Origin: Vicinamibacterales bacterium
GTDB lineage: Bacteria > Acidobacteriota > Vicinamibacteria > Vicinamibacterales > UBA2999
NCBI GenBank assembly: GCA_041394705.1
Contig: JAWKHS010000004.1
Location: 310,001 to 374,000, forward strand
Direction of reading: 5' to 3'
DNA length: 64,000 nucleotides
The translations under genes and the position numbers were made by a program. The notes under the pieces were generated by a model that saw only the letters and a list, made by a program, of their open reading frames with translations, did not search any database and had not been told where the DNA came from. Shown piece by piece: positions 8,252 to 20,349 of this stretch; within the stretch, counting starts at the first letter, position 1, and the number at the start of each line of letters is the position of its first letter.

Positions 8252-9840
8252 ACCCGCGGGCCGGCCGCGACGACCGCCGCGTCCACGTCACCCGCGAAGG
8301 TCTTGAAGTTATCCACGAACATCTGGGCGAGCTTCGCCGCCTGCTGGTCGTACGCCTGGGCGTCGGCCCAGGTGCCGCGCGGACTCAGCACCTCGGACGG
8401 CACGTCCGGGCAGCTGAGGGGCACGTCGATGTTGAACACGGAATGGCGCTCGTACTGCACCCCGTCGAGGGCGCCCGACAGGGCGGCCCGAATCATGGCG
8501 CGCGTGAAGCGGATCTTCATGCGCGACCCCACGCCGTAGGGACCACCGGTCCAGCCCGTGTTCACGAGCCACACCTTCGCGTCGTGCGCGGCGATCCGCT
8601 CGCCCAGCATCTTGGAATAGACATTGGGGTTCAGCGGCAGGAACGGCGCGCCGAAACAGGTGCTGAACGTCGCCGTCGGCTCGGTGACCCCCTTCTCCGT
8701 CCCGGCCACCTTGGCCGTATAGCCGGAGAGGAAGTGGTACATCGCGCCTTCCGGCGTCAGCCGCGAGATCGGCGGCAGGACGCCGAACGCGTCGGCCGTG
8801 AGCATCACGATGTTGCGGGGATGCCCGCCCTGGCCGGCCAGCACGGCGTTGTCGATGAAGTCGATTGGATAGGCGGCCCGGGTGTTCTCGGTGAACGTCG
8901 AGGAGTCGAGATCCAGCACACGCGTGGCCTCGTCGTACGCGACGTTCTCCAGGACGGTGCCGAAGCGCCGCGTCGTGCCGTAGATCTGGGGCTCGGCTTC
9001 CGCGGAGAGCCGAATCGTCTTGGCGTAGCAGCCGCCCTCGAAATTGAAGACGCCGCGGTCGCTCCAGCCGTGCTCGTCGTCGCCGATGAGCCCGCGATCG
9101 GGGTCGCTCGACAGCGTCGTCTTGCCGGTCCCCGACAGTCCGAAGAACAGGGCCGTGTCCCCCGCGCCGCCGATGTTCGCCGAGCAGTGCATGGGCAGGA
9201 CCCCACGCAGCGGCAGGACGTAGTTCAGTACCGAGAAGATCGACTTCTTGTTCTCGCCGGCGTAGCTCGTGCCGCCGATGAGCACCTCGCGCGCCGCCAT
9301 GTTCAGGGCGATCACGACCTCGGAGCGCGTGCCGTGCCGCGCCGGGTCCGCCTTGAACGACGGGGCGCAGATCACGGTGAACTCCGGCACGTGGCCGGCC
9401 AGTTCGGCCTCCGAGGGGACGATGAAGAGGTTCCGGACGAACAGGCTGTGCCAGGCGAACTCGCTGATCATCCGCACTGGCAGGCGGTATGCGGGATCGG
9501 CCCCGGCGTGAAGATCCTGGACGAAGAGCTCACGACCGCTCAGGTGGGTGACGATGTCGGCGCGAAGCGCCGCGAAGTGCTCCATGCTCATCGGGCGGTT
9601 GACCTTGCCCCAGTGCACGTGGCCTTCGCTCGACGGCTCCTTCACGACGAACTTGTCGTTCGGGGAGCGGCCCGTGTGCTGGCCGGTCCGACAGACGAGC
9701 GGGCCGTCCGCCGCGATGACGCCCTCGTTGCGCCGCAGCGCGTGCTCGTAGAGCACCGGCGGCGTCAGATTCCAGTGCACGGGGCCAGTCGCCGTGATGC
9801 CGAGCGTCTCCAGGCCGGATGAGGGTTGCGTGGTTGCCAT
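8248..9840 (-). CDS. pckA: Phosphoenolpyruvate carboxykinase (ATP)
   Basis: A 530-aa cytoplasmic enzyme that converts oxaloacetate and ATP to phosphoenolpyruvate, the entry step of gluconeogenesis. The kinase-1a P-loop GLSGTGKTTLSSD lies near residue 235, followed by the metal-binding GLIGDDEHGW. NFEGGCYAK and the adenine-site region TGWTGGPYGVGSRM come later. These mark the ATP-dependent rather than the GTP-dependent enzyme. The ATG at 9840 is preceded by GGGAG about 6 nt upstream and by a good sigma-70 promoter. gatB overlaps its stop, so the two are cotranscribed. Confidence 0.96.
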   Translation of the reverse strand: MATTQPSSGLETLGITATGPVHWNLTPPVLYEHALRRNEGVIAADGPLVCRTGQHTGRSPNDKFVVKEPSSEGHVHWGKVNRPMSMEHFAALRADIVTHLSGRELFVQDLHAGADPAYRLPVRMISEFAWHSLFVRNLFIVPSEAELAGHVPEFTVICAPSFKADPARHGTRSEVVIALNMAAREVLIGGTSYAGENKKSIFSVLNYVLPLRGVLPMHCSANIGGAGDTALFFGLSGTGKTTLSSDPDRGLIGDDEHGWSDRGVFNFEGGCYAKTIRLSAEAEPQIYGTTRRFGTVLENVAYDEATRVLDLDSSTFTENTRAAYPIDFIDNAVLAGQGGHPRNIVMLTADAFGVLPPISRLTPEGAMYHFLSGYTAKVAGTEKGVTEPTATFSTCFGAPFLPLNPNVYSKMLGERIAAHDAKVWLVNTGWTGGPYGVGSRMKIRFTRAMIRAALSGALDGVQYERHSVFNIDVPLSCPDVPSEVLSPRGTWADAQAYDQQAAKLAQMFVDNFKTFAGDVDAAVVAAGPRV

Positions 9841-9882
9841 TCGATCTCCCTGGCCGTGCGGATGCTCCAGCCGAATCGGGTG

Positions 9883-9911
9883 ATCGTACCGAGCCCGGCA
9901 TTACCAGTCAA
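9883..9911 (-). promoter_or_regulatory. pckA: Sigma-70 promoter of pckA
   Basis: On the minus strand, the -35 TTGACT (9911-9906) and -10 TACGAT (9888-9883) are separated by exactly 17 bp. The predicted start near 9876 gives a leader of about 35 nt before the pckA ATG. It lies in the 175-bp divergent gap shared with the ECF sigma factor gene. Confidence 0.7.
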
Positions 9912-10015
9912 TATCGGTTCGATACCCACCGGAGCCCGCGGCCAGCTCCCGGGGCAGGATTCAAGCGGCCTTGGTAGAATCTGTAAACGGCGGCGGCCCG
10001 CCGGACGTAATCCCC

Positions 10016-10633
10016 ATGAACGGACAGCCGACAGGACGCGACACGGTGCTCCAGGGCGCCGACGACGCGTCGGCGATCGCGGCCGACGTGAAGGCCCATC
10101 TCGACGCGGGCCGGCGCGAGGCGGCAGCCGATCGCTTCGGCGATCTCGTGGGCATGTGGCAGCGCCGGGCGAATCGTCTGGCCTACTACTACCTCGGGAA
10201 CGCCGCCGACGCGGACGAAGCGGTCCAGGATGCGTTCGTGAAGGTCTACGCCCATATGACGACGTTTCGTGCCGACCTCTCGTTCGACGCGTGGTTCACG
10301 AGGATTCTCGTCAATACATGCCTCGACCGCCTGAAGGGGCGCCGCCGGGGCGGCCGGCCGACCTGGGATCCGCTGCCCGTCGACGAGGTCGCGGGCCTGG
10401 ACAGCGGCGAGCCGTCGGCGGAGCGGCGGCTGATCGGCCAGGCGACCTGGCAAACCGCGGCCGAGGCCATCCGCCAGCTCCCGGCCCGCCAGCGAGACGC
10501 CTTCCTCCTGTGCCACCTCCACGAGTCGACGCCCGCCGAGGCGGCTGATGCCCTCGGCATGAACCCGGCGACCTTCCGCGTCCACCTCTTCCGCGCGGTC
10601 CGGAAGCTCCGGAGCGCGCTGGGGGTGTCCTGA
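10016..10633 (+). CDS. RNA polymerase ECF-type sigma factor
   Basis: A 205-aa extracytoplasmic-function sigma factor. Region 2 contains RLAYYYLGNAADADEAVQDAF and YAHMTTFR...FDAWFTRILVNTCLDRLKGRR, which bind the -10 element and core polymerase. Region 4 contains AIRQLPARQRDAFLLCHLHE and the helix-turn-helix STPAEAADALGMNPATFRVHLFRA. I chose the ATG at 10016; an in-frame extension to 9971 lacks homology. The next gene overlaps as TGATG and encodes its probable anti-sigma factor. A TAGAAT box at 9975-9980 may be its -10 element, but no -35 is evident. Confidence 0.9.
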   Translation: MNGQPTGRDTVLQGADDASAIAADVKAHLDAGRREAAADRFGDLVGMWQRRANRLAYYYLGNAADADEAVQDAFVKVYAHMTTFRADLSFDAWFTRILVNTCLDRLKGRRRGGRPTWDPLPVDEVAGLDSGEPSAERRLIGQATWQTAAEAIRQLPARQRDAFLLCHLHESTPAEAADALGMNPATFRVHLFRAVRKLRSALGVS

Positions 10634-11211
10634 TGCCGATTTTCCATCGTCACCTCGGCCCCGCCGATCTCAGTGCCACCCTGGTCGCGCCCGCTTCGCG
10701 GGCCGCCGCCGCTCACCTGGCCAGCTGCGAACGCTGCCGCCGCGAACGGTCCCGGCTCGCGGCCCGGCTCGACGGACTCCGGTCGGCCGCCGAGGCCGAG
10801 GCGGACGCGGCCCTGCCGGCCGCGGCGATGGAGCGTCAGCGGTCGGCCATCGCCCGCCGGATCGCCCGGCTCGGCAGCGCAGGACGGGTGCTGGCCTTCC
10901 CCATGGCGGCCTCACCGGCTCCCGCGGTCCACGCGGCCGGGCCCGACACACGCTGGATCATGGCGGCCGCCGCGGCGGGTCTGCTGCTCGGCCTGGCCGT
11001 CGGTCGGCTGCCGCTGCGCCCTGAGGTCGCCGCCACCCGGATGGCGGTCGAGCGCGCGCTCCCGGTTCGCGGGACGGCGCCGCCGGCGACGGCCGAGACC
11101 TGGCACGACGATGCCCTCCTCAGCGACGTCGAGGAACTGCTGACGCGTGAGACCCGCCCGGAGTTCGGCGCGCTCGATCTGCTGACGCCCATCAGCGACG
11201 AGGTCCGCTAG
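10633..11211 (+). CDS. Putative zinc-finger anti-sigma factor, single-pass membrane protein
   Basis: A 192-aa protein with an N-terminal H-x3-C-x2-C motif (HLASCERC) as in zinc-associated anti-sigma domains. A single predicted membrane segment follows around residues 113-133 (WIMAAAAAGLLLGLAVG), with a short C-terminal domain that would be periplasmic. The TGATG overlap with the upstream ECF sigma gene strongly suggests a sigma/anti-sigma pair. Only one zinc-ligand cluster is obvious, so the assignment rests on topology and context as much as on sequence. Confidence 0.72.
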   Translation: MPIFHRHLGPADLSATLVAPASRAAAAHLASCERCRRERSRLAARLDGLRSAAEAEADAALPAAAMERQRSAIARRIARLGSAGRVLAFPMAASPAPAVHAAGPDTRWIMAAAAAGLLLGLAVGRLPLRPEVAATRMAVERALPVRGTAPPATAETWHDDALLSDVEELLTRETRPEFGALDLLTPISDEVR

Positions 11212-11217
11212 CCACCC

Positions 11218-12432
11218 GTGCCGGCCCTCATCTTCAAGAAGGGGCTCGACCTCAAGCGCGAGGTGGCGGGCCAGTTGGCGGCCAGCTACCACAGCGACCT
11301 CGTCGCCGGGATCAAGGCGAACGACTACCGCTACGCGGACGGCCGGCTCACCCTGCACCTGGCCCGCGAGTTCGGCTTCTGCTACGGCGTGGACCGCGCC
11401 GTCGACTACGCCTACCAGGCCCGCCTGAAGTTCCCGACGCGGCAGGTCTACCTGACCGGCGAGATCATCCACAACCCCCACGTCAACGATCAGCTGCGCG
11501 CCCAGGGCATCCGGTTCCTCTCCGACGCCGGAGAATCGTGGGAACGCCTGGACGCCGACGCCGTGGTCATCCTGCCCGCCTTCGGGGTGCCCGTCGCCGA
11601 ACTGGCGCGCCTCGACGCCCTCGGCTGCACCTTGGTCGATACCACCTGCGGGTCCGTGTTGAACGTCTGGAAGAACGTGAAGCGCTACGCCCACGACGGC
11701 TTCACGGCGATCATCCATGGCAAGCACTGGCACGAGGAGACCCGGGCCACGGCCTCGCAGGCGGTCCAAGTGCCGGGCGGCCACTATCTCGTCGTGCTGG
11801 ACGCCGCCGAGGCCGACGAGGTCTGCCGGTTCATCACCGACGCACCGGCACCCGGCAGCCAGGCGCGAGCCGATCTCCTGACCCGCTTCGCACGCGCCTG
11901 CTCTCCGGGATTCGATCCCGACCAGCACCTCGACCGGGTCGGCCTGGCGAACCAGACGACGATGCTCAGCACCGAGTCGTTCGCCATCGGTGAGCAGTTC
12001 CGGGCGGCGATTCGGGCGCGCTACGGAGAGGCCCACGAGAGCGAGCACTTCCGGGCGTTCGACACCATCTGCAGCGCGACCCAGGATCGCCAGGACGCGG
12101 TCGTGGCGATGCTCGCCGAGCGCCCGCTGGACCTGATGATCGTCATTGGCGGCTACAACAGCAGCAACACCTGCAATCTCGCCAGGATCTGCGCCGCGAC
12201 CGTGCCGACCTATCACATCGCAGAGCCCGATGGCCTCGAGTCCGCCGACCGGATCCGGCATCGGGACGTCGCCGCGAAGACCGAGCTCGTCTCGACGGGC
12301 TGGCTGCCCGACGGCCCCCTCGCCGTGGGCCTCACGTCGGGGGCCTCAACGCCCGACAATCACGTGGAGGCGGTGGTCCGCCGGCTGGCGAGTCTGGCCA
12401 ACGGACCGGTGCCGCGCGACGCCACACCGTAA
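11218..12432 (+). CDS. ispH: 4-hydroxy-3-methylbut-2-enyl diphosphate reductase (long form)
   Basis: A 404-aa [4Fe-4S] enzyme of the last MEP-pathway step, producing IPP and DMAPP. The three cluster cysteines are visible: C55 in FGFCYGVDRA, C144 in VDTTCGSV and C319 in NTCNLARIC. GEIIHNPHVN and SEHFRAFDTICSATQDRQ are also conserved. At about 400 residues it belongs to the long form known from cyanobacteria and plastids rather than the roughly 310-aa E. coli type. The GTG start at 11218 lies 6 bp after the anti-sigma gene, so the three are probably cotranscribed. Confidence 0.95.
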   Translation: MPALIFKKGLDLKREVAGQLAASYHSDLVAGIKANDYRYADGRLTLHLAREFGFCYGVDRAVDYAYQARLKFPTRQVYLTGEIIHNPHVNDQLRAQGIRFLSDAGESWERLDADAVVILPAFGVPVAELARLDALGCTLVDTTCGSVLNVWKNVKRYAHDGFTAIIHGKHWHEETRATASQAVQVPGGHYLVVLDAAEADEVCRFITDAPAPGSQARADLLTRFARACSPGFDPDQHLDRVGLANQTTMLSTESFAIGEQFRAAIRARYGEAHESEHFRAFDTICSATQDRQDAVVAMLAERPLDLMIVIGGYNSSNTCNLARICAATVPTYHIAEPDGLESADRIRHRDVAAKTELVSTGWLPDGPLAVGLTSGASTPDNHVEAVVRRLASLANGPVPRDATP

Positions 12433-12470
12433 ACGCACGCCCCTGCCAGTCGTATTTGAAGTAACGCGCC

Positions 12471-12923
12471 ATGGCACTGTCATCTCGTGTCTTCGTTCGT
12501 CTTCTGGCGGTCATCGCCTGCCTCACGGCCGTGACGGCCGCGCCGGCCTTCGCGCAGGGATTCAAGTGGTGGCAGAACGAGCGCTACCAGCGGGAGCTGA
12601 ATCTCGCGCCGGAGCAGGTCTCGCGACTCGAGGACATCTACCAGGCCGCCGGGCCCGCCATGCGCACCGAGAAGGCCGCGCTCGAACGCCGGCAGGCCGA
12701 CCTGTCTGCCATGGTGGACCTGGGGCAGGCCGACGAGGTCGACGCCGCAGGGCTCATCGCCCGCGTCGAGGGAGCCAGGGCCGAACTCGGCCGGACGCGC
12801 GCGCTGATGCTCTACCGGATGCGCCGCGTCCTCACCACTGAACAGCACGGCAAGCTGAAGGCGCTCTTCGCCGAGCGCGAGCGCTCGCGGCGCAGCCGTC
12901 CCCAGGACCAGGCGCGCCGGTAG
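12471..12923 (+). CDS. Spy/CpxP-like periplasmic protein
   Basis: A 150-aa exported helical protein. A Sec signal peptide (about 1-28, with cleavage after AFA) is followed by a charged helical domain. That domain contains the LTXXQ-like elements LNLAPEQVSRLEDIY and VLTTEQHGKLKALFAE, as in the Spy/CpxP/heavy-metal-sensor families of periplasmic chaperones and stress sensors. It stands 32 bp upstream of the tolC-like gene and opens an efflux operon. A role in sensing or protecting against envelope stress connected with that pump is inference. Confidence 0.75.
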   Translation: MALSSRVFVRLLAVIACLTAVTAAPAFAQGFKWWQNERYQRELNLAPEQVSRLEDIYQAAGPAMRTEKAALERRQADLSAMVDLGQADEVDAAGLIARVEGARAELGRTRALMLYRMRRVLTTEQHGKLKALFAERERSRRSRPQDQARR

Positions 12924-12955
12924 GCGGACGCCAGATTTCGACGACAGACGTCATC

Positions 12956-14620
12956 ATGCGTAGCGGTCTCCTTCCACGGCTCCTCGTTCCCATCGCGTGC
13001 GTCCTTGCGGCGGCGCTCCCGGCTCCGCCGGCCTCCGCCCAGGACGCGAGGCATGACGCCCTCGTGCGCGACGCGGTCGCCCGGTTCGAACGCGAGCGGT
13101 CCGACACCCCGGTACTGCTCCCGTCCGTCCAGCCAGCCGCGGTCCACGAACTGCGCCTCGCCGACGCCGTGGAACTCGCCCTGAAGCAGAACCTCGACAT
13201 CGCGGTCGAGCGTCTGAACCCCCAGGGCGTGGACTTCCAGCTCGCCGGCCTCCGGAACGCCTTCCGTCCGACGGCGTCGTCGACGATCGGCCAGCGGGCC
13301 CAGGTGATCGCCCCGACCAACCAGTTGAACGGCGGTCAGCGCGTGACCAACGACACCACCACCTACAACTTCGGCGTCTCGCAGACGCTCCCGTGGGCGG
13401 GCGGATCCGTGGGTCTGTCGTTCAACAACAGCAAGCTGGACACGTCGAACATCTTCGCGAACTTCAACCCCACGTTCACCTCCACGGCGACGCTCACCTA
13501 CGCCCAGCCGCTCCTGCGCGGGCTGAGGCTGGACCAGCTCCGCCAGCAGATCGCGATCACGCAGGTCAACCGCGATATCGCCGACGAGCAGCTCCGGGCG
13601 ACCATCGCGACGACTGTCGCCAACGTTCGCAACGCCTACTGGGACGTCGCCTTCGCGCGGGCCGCCGTGGACGTGGCGCGGCGGTCGCTGGAGCTCGCCG
13701 AGCGGCTCGTGCAGGACAACCAGGCTCGCGTGGAAGTGGGCACGCTGGCGCCCATCGACGTCGTCCAGGCGGAAGCCGAAGCGGCGAACCGGCGCCAGAG
13801 CCTGGCGCAGGTCGAGGCCACGCTGGCCACGTCGCAGCTGACCCTGAAACGGCTCATCGTCACGGGGACGAGCGACCCCCTCTGGGAGCAGGACGTCGTG
13901 GCGGTGGACTCTCCGCAGATCGCCGTGCCGGCCCTGGACGTCGCCGACGCGGTGCGGACGGCCCTCGAACACCGGACCGACCTGGCGGTCGCCCGCAAGA
14001 ACCTCGACAGCAACGACATCCAGATGCGCTACTGGCGGTCGGAGAGCCTCCCGGACCTCAGCCTCCTCGCGACCTACGGAGCGCAGGGCGTCGGCGGCAC
14101 GCAGTTCATCCGCCAGGGAACGGGCCTCGGCTCCACGGTGACGGGCACGATTCCCGGGGGGTACTCGGATGCCCTCTCGATTCTGCGCAACCGCGACTTC
14201 CCCACCTGGAACCTGTCGCTGACCCTGAGCTACCCCATCGGCGGCAGCAACGCCGACGCCCAGCACGCACGCACCCGGGTGCTGAGGACGCAGCAGACGA
14301 CGCGGCTCCGGGCGCTCGAACTCCAGGTGGCCACCGAGGTCACCAACGCGGCGCTGCAAGTGCAGGCCAATACCCGCCGGGTGGACGCGGCGCGCGCGGC
14401 ACGGGAGCTGGCCGAGCGCCGCCTCGAAGCCGAGCAGAGCAAGTTCGAGGTCGGTCTGTCGACGAACTTCTTCGTCGTTCAGGCCCAGCGGGATCTCGCC
14501 GACGCCCAGAACGCGGAACTGCGGGCGTTGACGGACCTGCAGAAGGCGCTGGTCACCTTCGAGCGGGCGCAAGAGGCCCCTGGTGGCGGCGGCGGTCAGA
14601 GTGGCGGTGGCGGCAACTAG
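12956..14620 (+). CDS. TolC-family outer-membrane efflux protein
   Basis: A 554-aa outer-membrane channel subunit. A signal peptide ending near PASAQ is followed by two outer-membrane-efflux repeats. Their long helical hairpins are recognisable in VNRDIADEQLRATIATTVANVRNAYWDVAFA and ELAERRLEAEQSKFEVGLSTN segments, each broken here for description. The LADAVELALKQNLDI element near the N terminus is typical. It ends in a short glycine-rich tail. It precedes the membrane-fusion protein and RND pump genes, so the three would form a tripartite pump across both membranes. Confidence 0.9.
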   Translation: MRSGLLPRLLVPIACVLAAALPAPPASAQDARHDALVRDAVARFERERSDTPVLLPSVQPAAVHELRLADAVELALKQNLDIAVERLNPQGVDFQLAGLRNAFRPTASSTIGQRAQVIAPTNQLNGGQRVTNDTTTYNFGVSQTLPWAGGSVGLSFNNSKLDTSNIFANFNPTFTSTATLTYAQPLLRGLRLDQLRQQIAITQVNRDIADEQLRATIATTVANVRNAYWDVAFARAAVDVARRSLELAERLVQDNQARVEVGTLAPIDVVQAEAEAANRRQSLAQVEATLATSQLTLKRLIVTGTSDPLWEQDVVAVDSPQIAVPALDVADAVRTALEHRTDLAVARKNLDSNDIQMRYWRSESLPDLSLLATYGAQGVGGTQFIRQGTGLGSTVTGTIPGGYSDALSILRNRDFPTWNLSLTLSYPIGGSNADAQHARTRVLRTQQTTRLRALELQVATEVTNAALQVQANTRRVDAARAARELAERRLEAEQSKFEVGLSTNFFVVQAQRDLADAQNAELRALTDLQKALVTFERAQEAPGGGGGQSGGGGN

Positions 14621-14648
14621 CGCACGGCGGCGCCGTCGCGCGGAAGGC

Positions 14649-16145
14649 ATGTCAGGCGAACGGATGATGCGTAGCAAGGTGTGGCTGGGTGTGGGCATCG
14701 CGGTGCTGGCCGGCGCCCTGGCCGCGAGCGGTTGCTCGCGCGCCGGGTCGGAGGGGGGGCAGGCCCCCAACCAGCAGGCCGGCGGCGGCCCGGGCGGTGG
14801 CCAGCGGGGCGGCCGACCGGGCGGGGGCGGGCCGGGCGGGGGCTTTGGCGGCGGGTTCGGCGGCGGCGGGTTCCGGCCGCCGATGACGGTCGAGGTCGCC
14901 ACACCCACGAAGGGTGACATCTCCGCGGAACTCACGGTCGTGGGCAACCTGATCGGCGCGCAGACCGTCGACGTGGTGCCTCGTGCCGGCGGACGCCTGG
15001 TGTCGGTCAACGTGCAGCTCGGCGACCGGGTGTCGCGCGGACAGCTCCTGGCCAAGATCGAAGACCAGGAGATCAACGAGCAGGTGAAGCAGGCCGAGGC
15101 CGCGCACGCCGTGGCGCAGGCCACGATCCGGCAGCGGGAAGCGGACCTGAAGTTCGCCGAGGTGAACCTGGAGCGGTCGCAGAACCTGTTCCAGCGCCAG
15201 CTCCTGCCGCGCCAGTCGCTGGATGACGCGGAAGCGCGGCACTCGGCCGCGACCGCGCAGCTCGACCTGGCGCGGGCGCAGTTCTCCCAGGCGCAGGCCC
15301 GACTCGACGAGCTCCGCATCTCGAAGGCGAACACGAGCATCGTCTCGCCCGTCAACGGCTTCGTCGGCAAGCGCAACATGGACCCTGGCGCGTGGGCCTC
15401 GCAGCAGGCCCCCGTGGCGTCGGTCGTCGACATCAGCTCGGTCCGTCTCGTGGCCAACGTGGTCGAGAAGGACCTGCGCCTCGTGAACGCGGGCGATCCG
15501 GCCCGGGTGTCGGTGGACGCCTTCCCTGGCGAGGCCTTCGAGGGCCGCATCGCCCGGGTCGCGCCCGTGCTCGATCCGGCCACCCGCACGGCCGAGATCG
15601 AGATCGAGGTCCCCAACCGCGACTTCAGGCTGAAGCCGGGCATGTACGCCCGGATGTCGGTGACCATCGAGAGCCGGAAGAACGCCACGCTCGTGCCCAA
15701 GGCCTCGGTCGTGGACTACAACGGCACGCGTGGGGTCTTCACGATGACGGCCGAGAACAAGGCCAAGTTCCTGCCGGTCGAGGTGGGCATCGAGGACGCC
15801 GACCACGTGGAGGTGCGTAACGGCATCACCGCCGCGGATACCCTCGTGACCAACGGCGCCTCGGCGCTCCGCGACAACGACACGCTCGTCCTGGCCGGCC
15901 AGCCGGCCGGTGCGGGCGGCGGACGGCGCGGGCAGGGCACCCCAGGTGCGGCCGGGCGCGGCAACGGACGCGACACGGCTGGCGGCGCGGCCGCGGCCCC
16001 GCCGGCGAAGCCGCCGGAGACACCCACCGAAGCCGCGGGCGCCGAGGGCGCGGAGGGCACGCCCCGCCGGCGGCCCGGAGCCGGCGGGCAGCAGCCCGGC
16101 GACGATCCCGCGCGCCGGCGACCCACCGGGCCGCCCGGCCTGTAG
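14649..16145 (+). CDS. RND efflux periplasmic adaptor (membrane-fusion) lipoprotein
   Basis: A 498-aa adaptor linking the RND pump to TolC. The signal peptide ends in a lipobox (LAASGC), so it should be lipid-anchored. An extreme glycine-rich linker (about 40-80) comes next. The biotinyl-lipoyl half-motifs (VVPRAGGRLVSV, VQLGDRVSRGQLLAKI), a coiled-coil hairpin (about 140-225) and the beta-barrel segment LVANVVEKDLRLVNAGDPARV follow. The last 80 residues are low-complexity and rich in Gly, Pro and Arg. The start could be the ATG at 14649 or the pair at 14664/14667. Confidence 0.9.
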   Translation: MSGERMMRSKVWLGVGIAVLAGALAASGCSRAGSEGGQAPNQQAGGGPGGGQRGGRPGGGGPGGGFGGGFGGGGFRPPMTVEVATPTKGDISAELTVVGNLIGAQTVDVVPRAGGRLVSVNVQLGDRVSRGQLLAKIEDQEINEQVKQAEAAHAVAQATIRQREADLKFAEVNLERSQNLFQRQLLPRQSLDDAEARHSAATAQLDLARAQFSQAQARLDELRISKANTSIVSPVNGFVGKRNMDPGAWASQQAPVASVVDISSVRLVANVVEKDLRLVNAGDPARVSVDAFPGEAFEGRIARVAPVLDPATRTAEIEIEVPNRDFRLKPGMYARMSVTIESRKNATLVPKASVVDYNGTRGVFTMTAENKAKFLPVEVGIEDADHVEVRNGITAADTLVTNGASALRDNDTLVLAGQPAGAGGGRRGQGTPGAAGRGNGRDTAGGAAAAPPAKPPETPTEAAGAEGAEGTPRRRPGAGGQQPGDDPARRRPTGPPGL

Positions 16146-16181
16146 CGCAGCGATTCGAGCACGAAAGCGCCTGGAGCCCAC

Positions 16182-19307
<3,126 letters not shown>

Positions 19308-19323
19308 ACCGCGGCGTCAGGAG

Positions 19324-19397
19324 CACTCGGCCGGCCGATCAGGCGGGACCTGACGGCCGGCACTCGGCCGGCCGATCAGGCGGGACCTGACGGCCGG
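19324..19397. repeat. Perfect 37-bp tandem duplication, each copy carrying a strong hairpin
   Basis: Two identical 37-bp units sit at 19324-19360 and 19361-19397, between the converging RND pump and folK genes. Each holds a 13-bp stem with one bulged A and a 5-nt loop (GGCCGATCAGG / CGGGA / CCTGACGGCC core; hairpins at about 19330-19361 and 19367-19398). There is no T run, so it would be a non-canonical bidirectional terminator or mRNA 3'-end stabiliser. The second copy contains the last codons and stop of folK, which shows that the unit arose by duplicating the folK 3' end. Confidence 0.85.
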
Positions 19398-19876
19398 CGG
19401 GCGTCCCAGAGTTCGGCCATCGTCAGACCAGTCACGGGATCCCGCCAGTCCGGCACCAGTCGCGCCAGCGGCCCGAGCACGAAGGCGCGATCCCGGAACC
19501 GGGGGTGCGGGACCGTGAGGTCTGCCGACGTCTCCACCTCGTCGCCGAAGAGAATCAGATCCAGATCCAGCGTGCGCGGGCCGCGCGTCCCCTTCCCCGT
19601 ACGGCCGCGCGCGCGCTCGAGTGCCGTCAGGCGGTCGAAGAACTCCCGCCGTCCCAGCCGCGTCCAGCCGACGGCCACGCTGTTCAGATAGGTCGGCTGA
19701 GGGGCCGGCACGTCGAGCGGCGCGGTGTCTTCGGGAGCGGAGCTCTCGAGGTCGTCAACGAGGGCGCCCAGTTGCTGGAGGGCCCAGGCCACGTGGCCCT
19801 CGCGGTCGCCGAGGTTGCTGCCGAGCGCGACGGCCACGCGGGTGCCCGCGGGCGCGGGACGCCGCGAGGCGGTCAC
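19376..19876 (-). CDS. folK: 2-amino-4-hydroxy-6-hydroxymethyldihydropteridine pyrophosphokinase
   Basis: A 166-aa folate-biosynthesis enzyme that transfers pyrophosphate from ATP to hydroxymethyldihydropterin. It shows ALGSNLGDREGHVAWAL at the N terminus, PTYLNSVAVGWT, the signature GPRTLDLDLILFGDE and VPHPRFRDRAFVLGPLA. The GTG at 19876 overlaps the upstream stop as GTGA. The final residues RRPSGPA are encoded inside the duplicated 37-bp unit. folP, folB and folE are not in the window. Confidence 0.93.
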   Translation of the reverse strand: MTASRRPAPAGTRVAVALGSNLGDREGHVAWALQQLGALVDDLESSAPEDTAPLDVPAPQPTYLNSVAVGWTRLGRREFFDRLTALERARGRTGKGTRGPRTLDLDLILFGDEVETSADLTVPHPRFRDRAFVLGPLARLVPDWRDPVTGLTMAELWDARRPSGPA

Positions 19877-20349
19877 TCCACCCAGCGCGTGCCGAGGACG
19901 GCGCCGGTCCGGACGGTGCCGGCCAGCGGCACGCCGATGACGTCGGTCCGCCCCTCGCCCGCCTGCGCGAAGATGCGCTGATGCTCCTGCATCTCGCCCA
20001 GGATCACCTCGAGCATCTTGCGGTGGCGGGCGTGTCCGACGGCGGCCACACGCGGGGTCCACCGCGTGACGAACGCCTGGTTCGCCGCAGCGTCGGCAGC
20101 CGCGGCCTCGCGGCCCTTGCCGGCCGGAGCGTCGGCGCCGCTGTCGCCCGCCGGCACGGCGCCGCCGACGTCCAGGATGGCCCGGTGCACCCACAGGACG
20201 TGCGTTTCCTCACGGGCGATCACGTACTGGTACGCGTTGTTCACGTCGTAGTCGCCGACGACGCGAGCCGACGCGACGTGGCGCTGCAGGATCGCCAGAC
20301 GCTCGGCGTAGAACTCGCGGAGCAGCGGAGCCAGGTCGGGGGACGTCAC
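19873..20349 (-). CDS. Ferritin-like-domain protein of unknown function
   Basis: A 158-aa helical protein that I cannot name. It has carboxylate/histidine pairs in the positions of a ferritin-like di-iron site: E16, E47/E48 and H50 (REETHVLWVHRAI), then E114, E119, E122 and H123 (LGEMQEHQ). An Ala/Gly-rich linker (about 62-90) separates the two halves. It has no signal peptide. Both neighbours overlap it by GTGA (DksA-type protein upstream, folK downstream), so the three are tightly coupled. A metal-binding four-helix bundle is plausible; the function is unknown. Confidence 0.6.
   Translation of the reverse strand: MTSPDLAPLLREFYAERLAILQRHVASARVVGDYDVNNAYQYVIAREETHVLWVHRAILDVGGAVPAGDSGADAPAGKGREAAAADAAANQAFVTRWTPRVAAVGHARHRKMLEVILGEMQEHQRIFAQAGEGRTDVIGVPLAGTVRTGAVLGTRWVE

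Noticed and set aside
9956..9980. Full promoter for the ECF sigma gene
   Set aside because: A TAGAAT box exists, but nothing like a -35 (TTGACA or an ECF-type AAC motif) lies at a proper distance.
12812..15700. 962-aa minus-strand frame across the TolC and adaptor genes
   Set aside because: Ser/Arg/Pro-rich shadow crossing gene borders.
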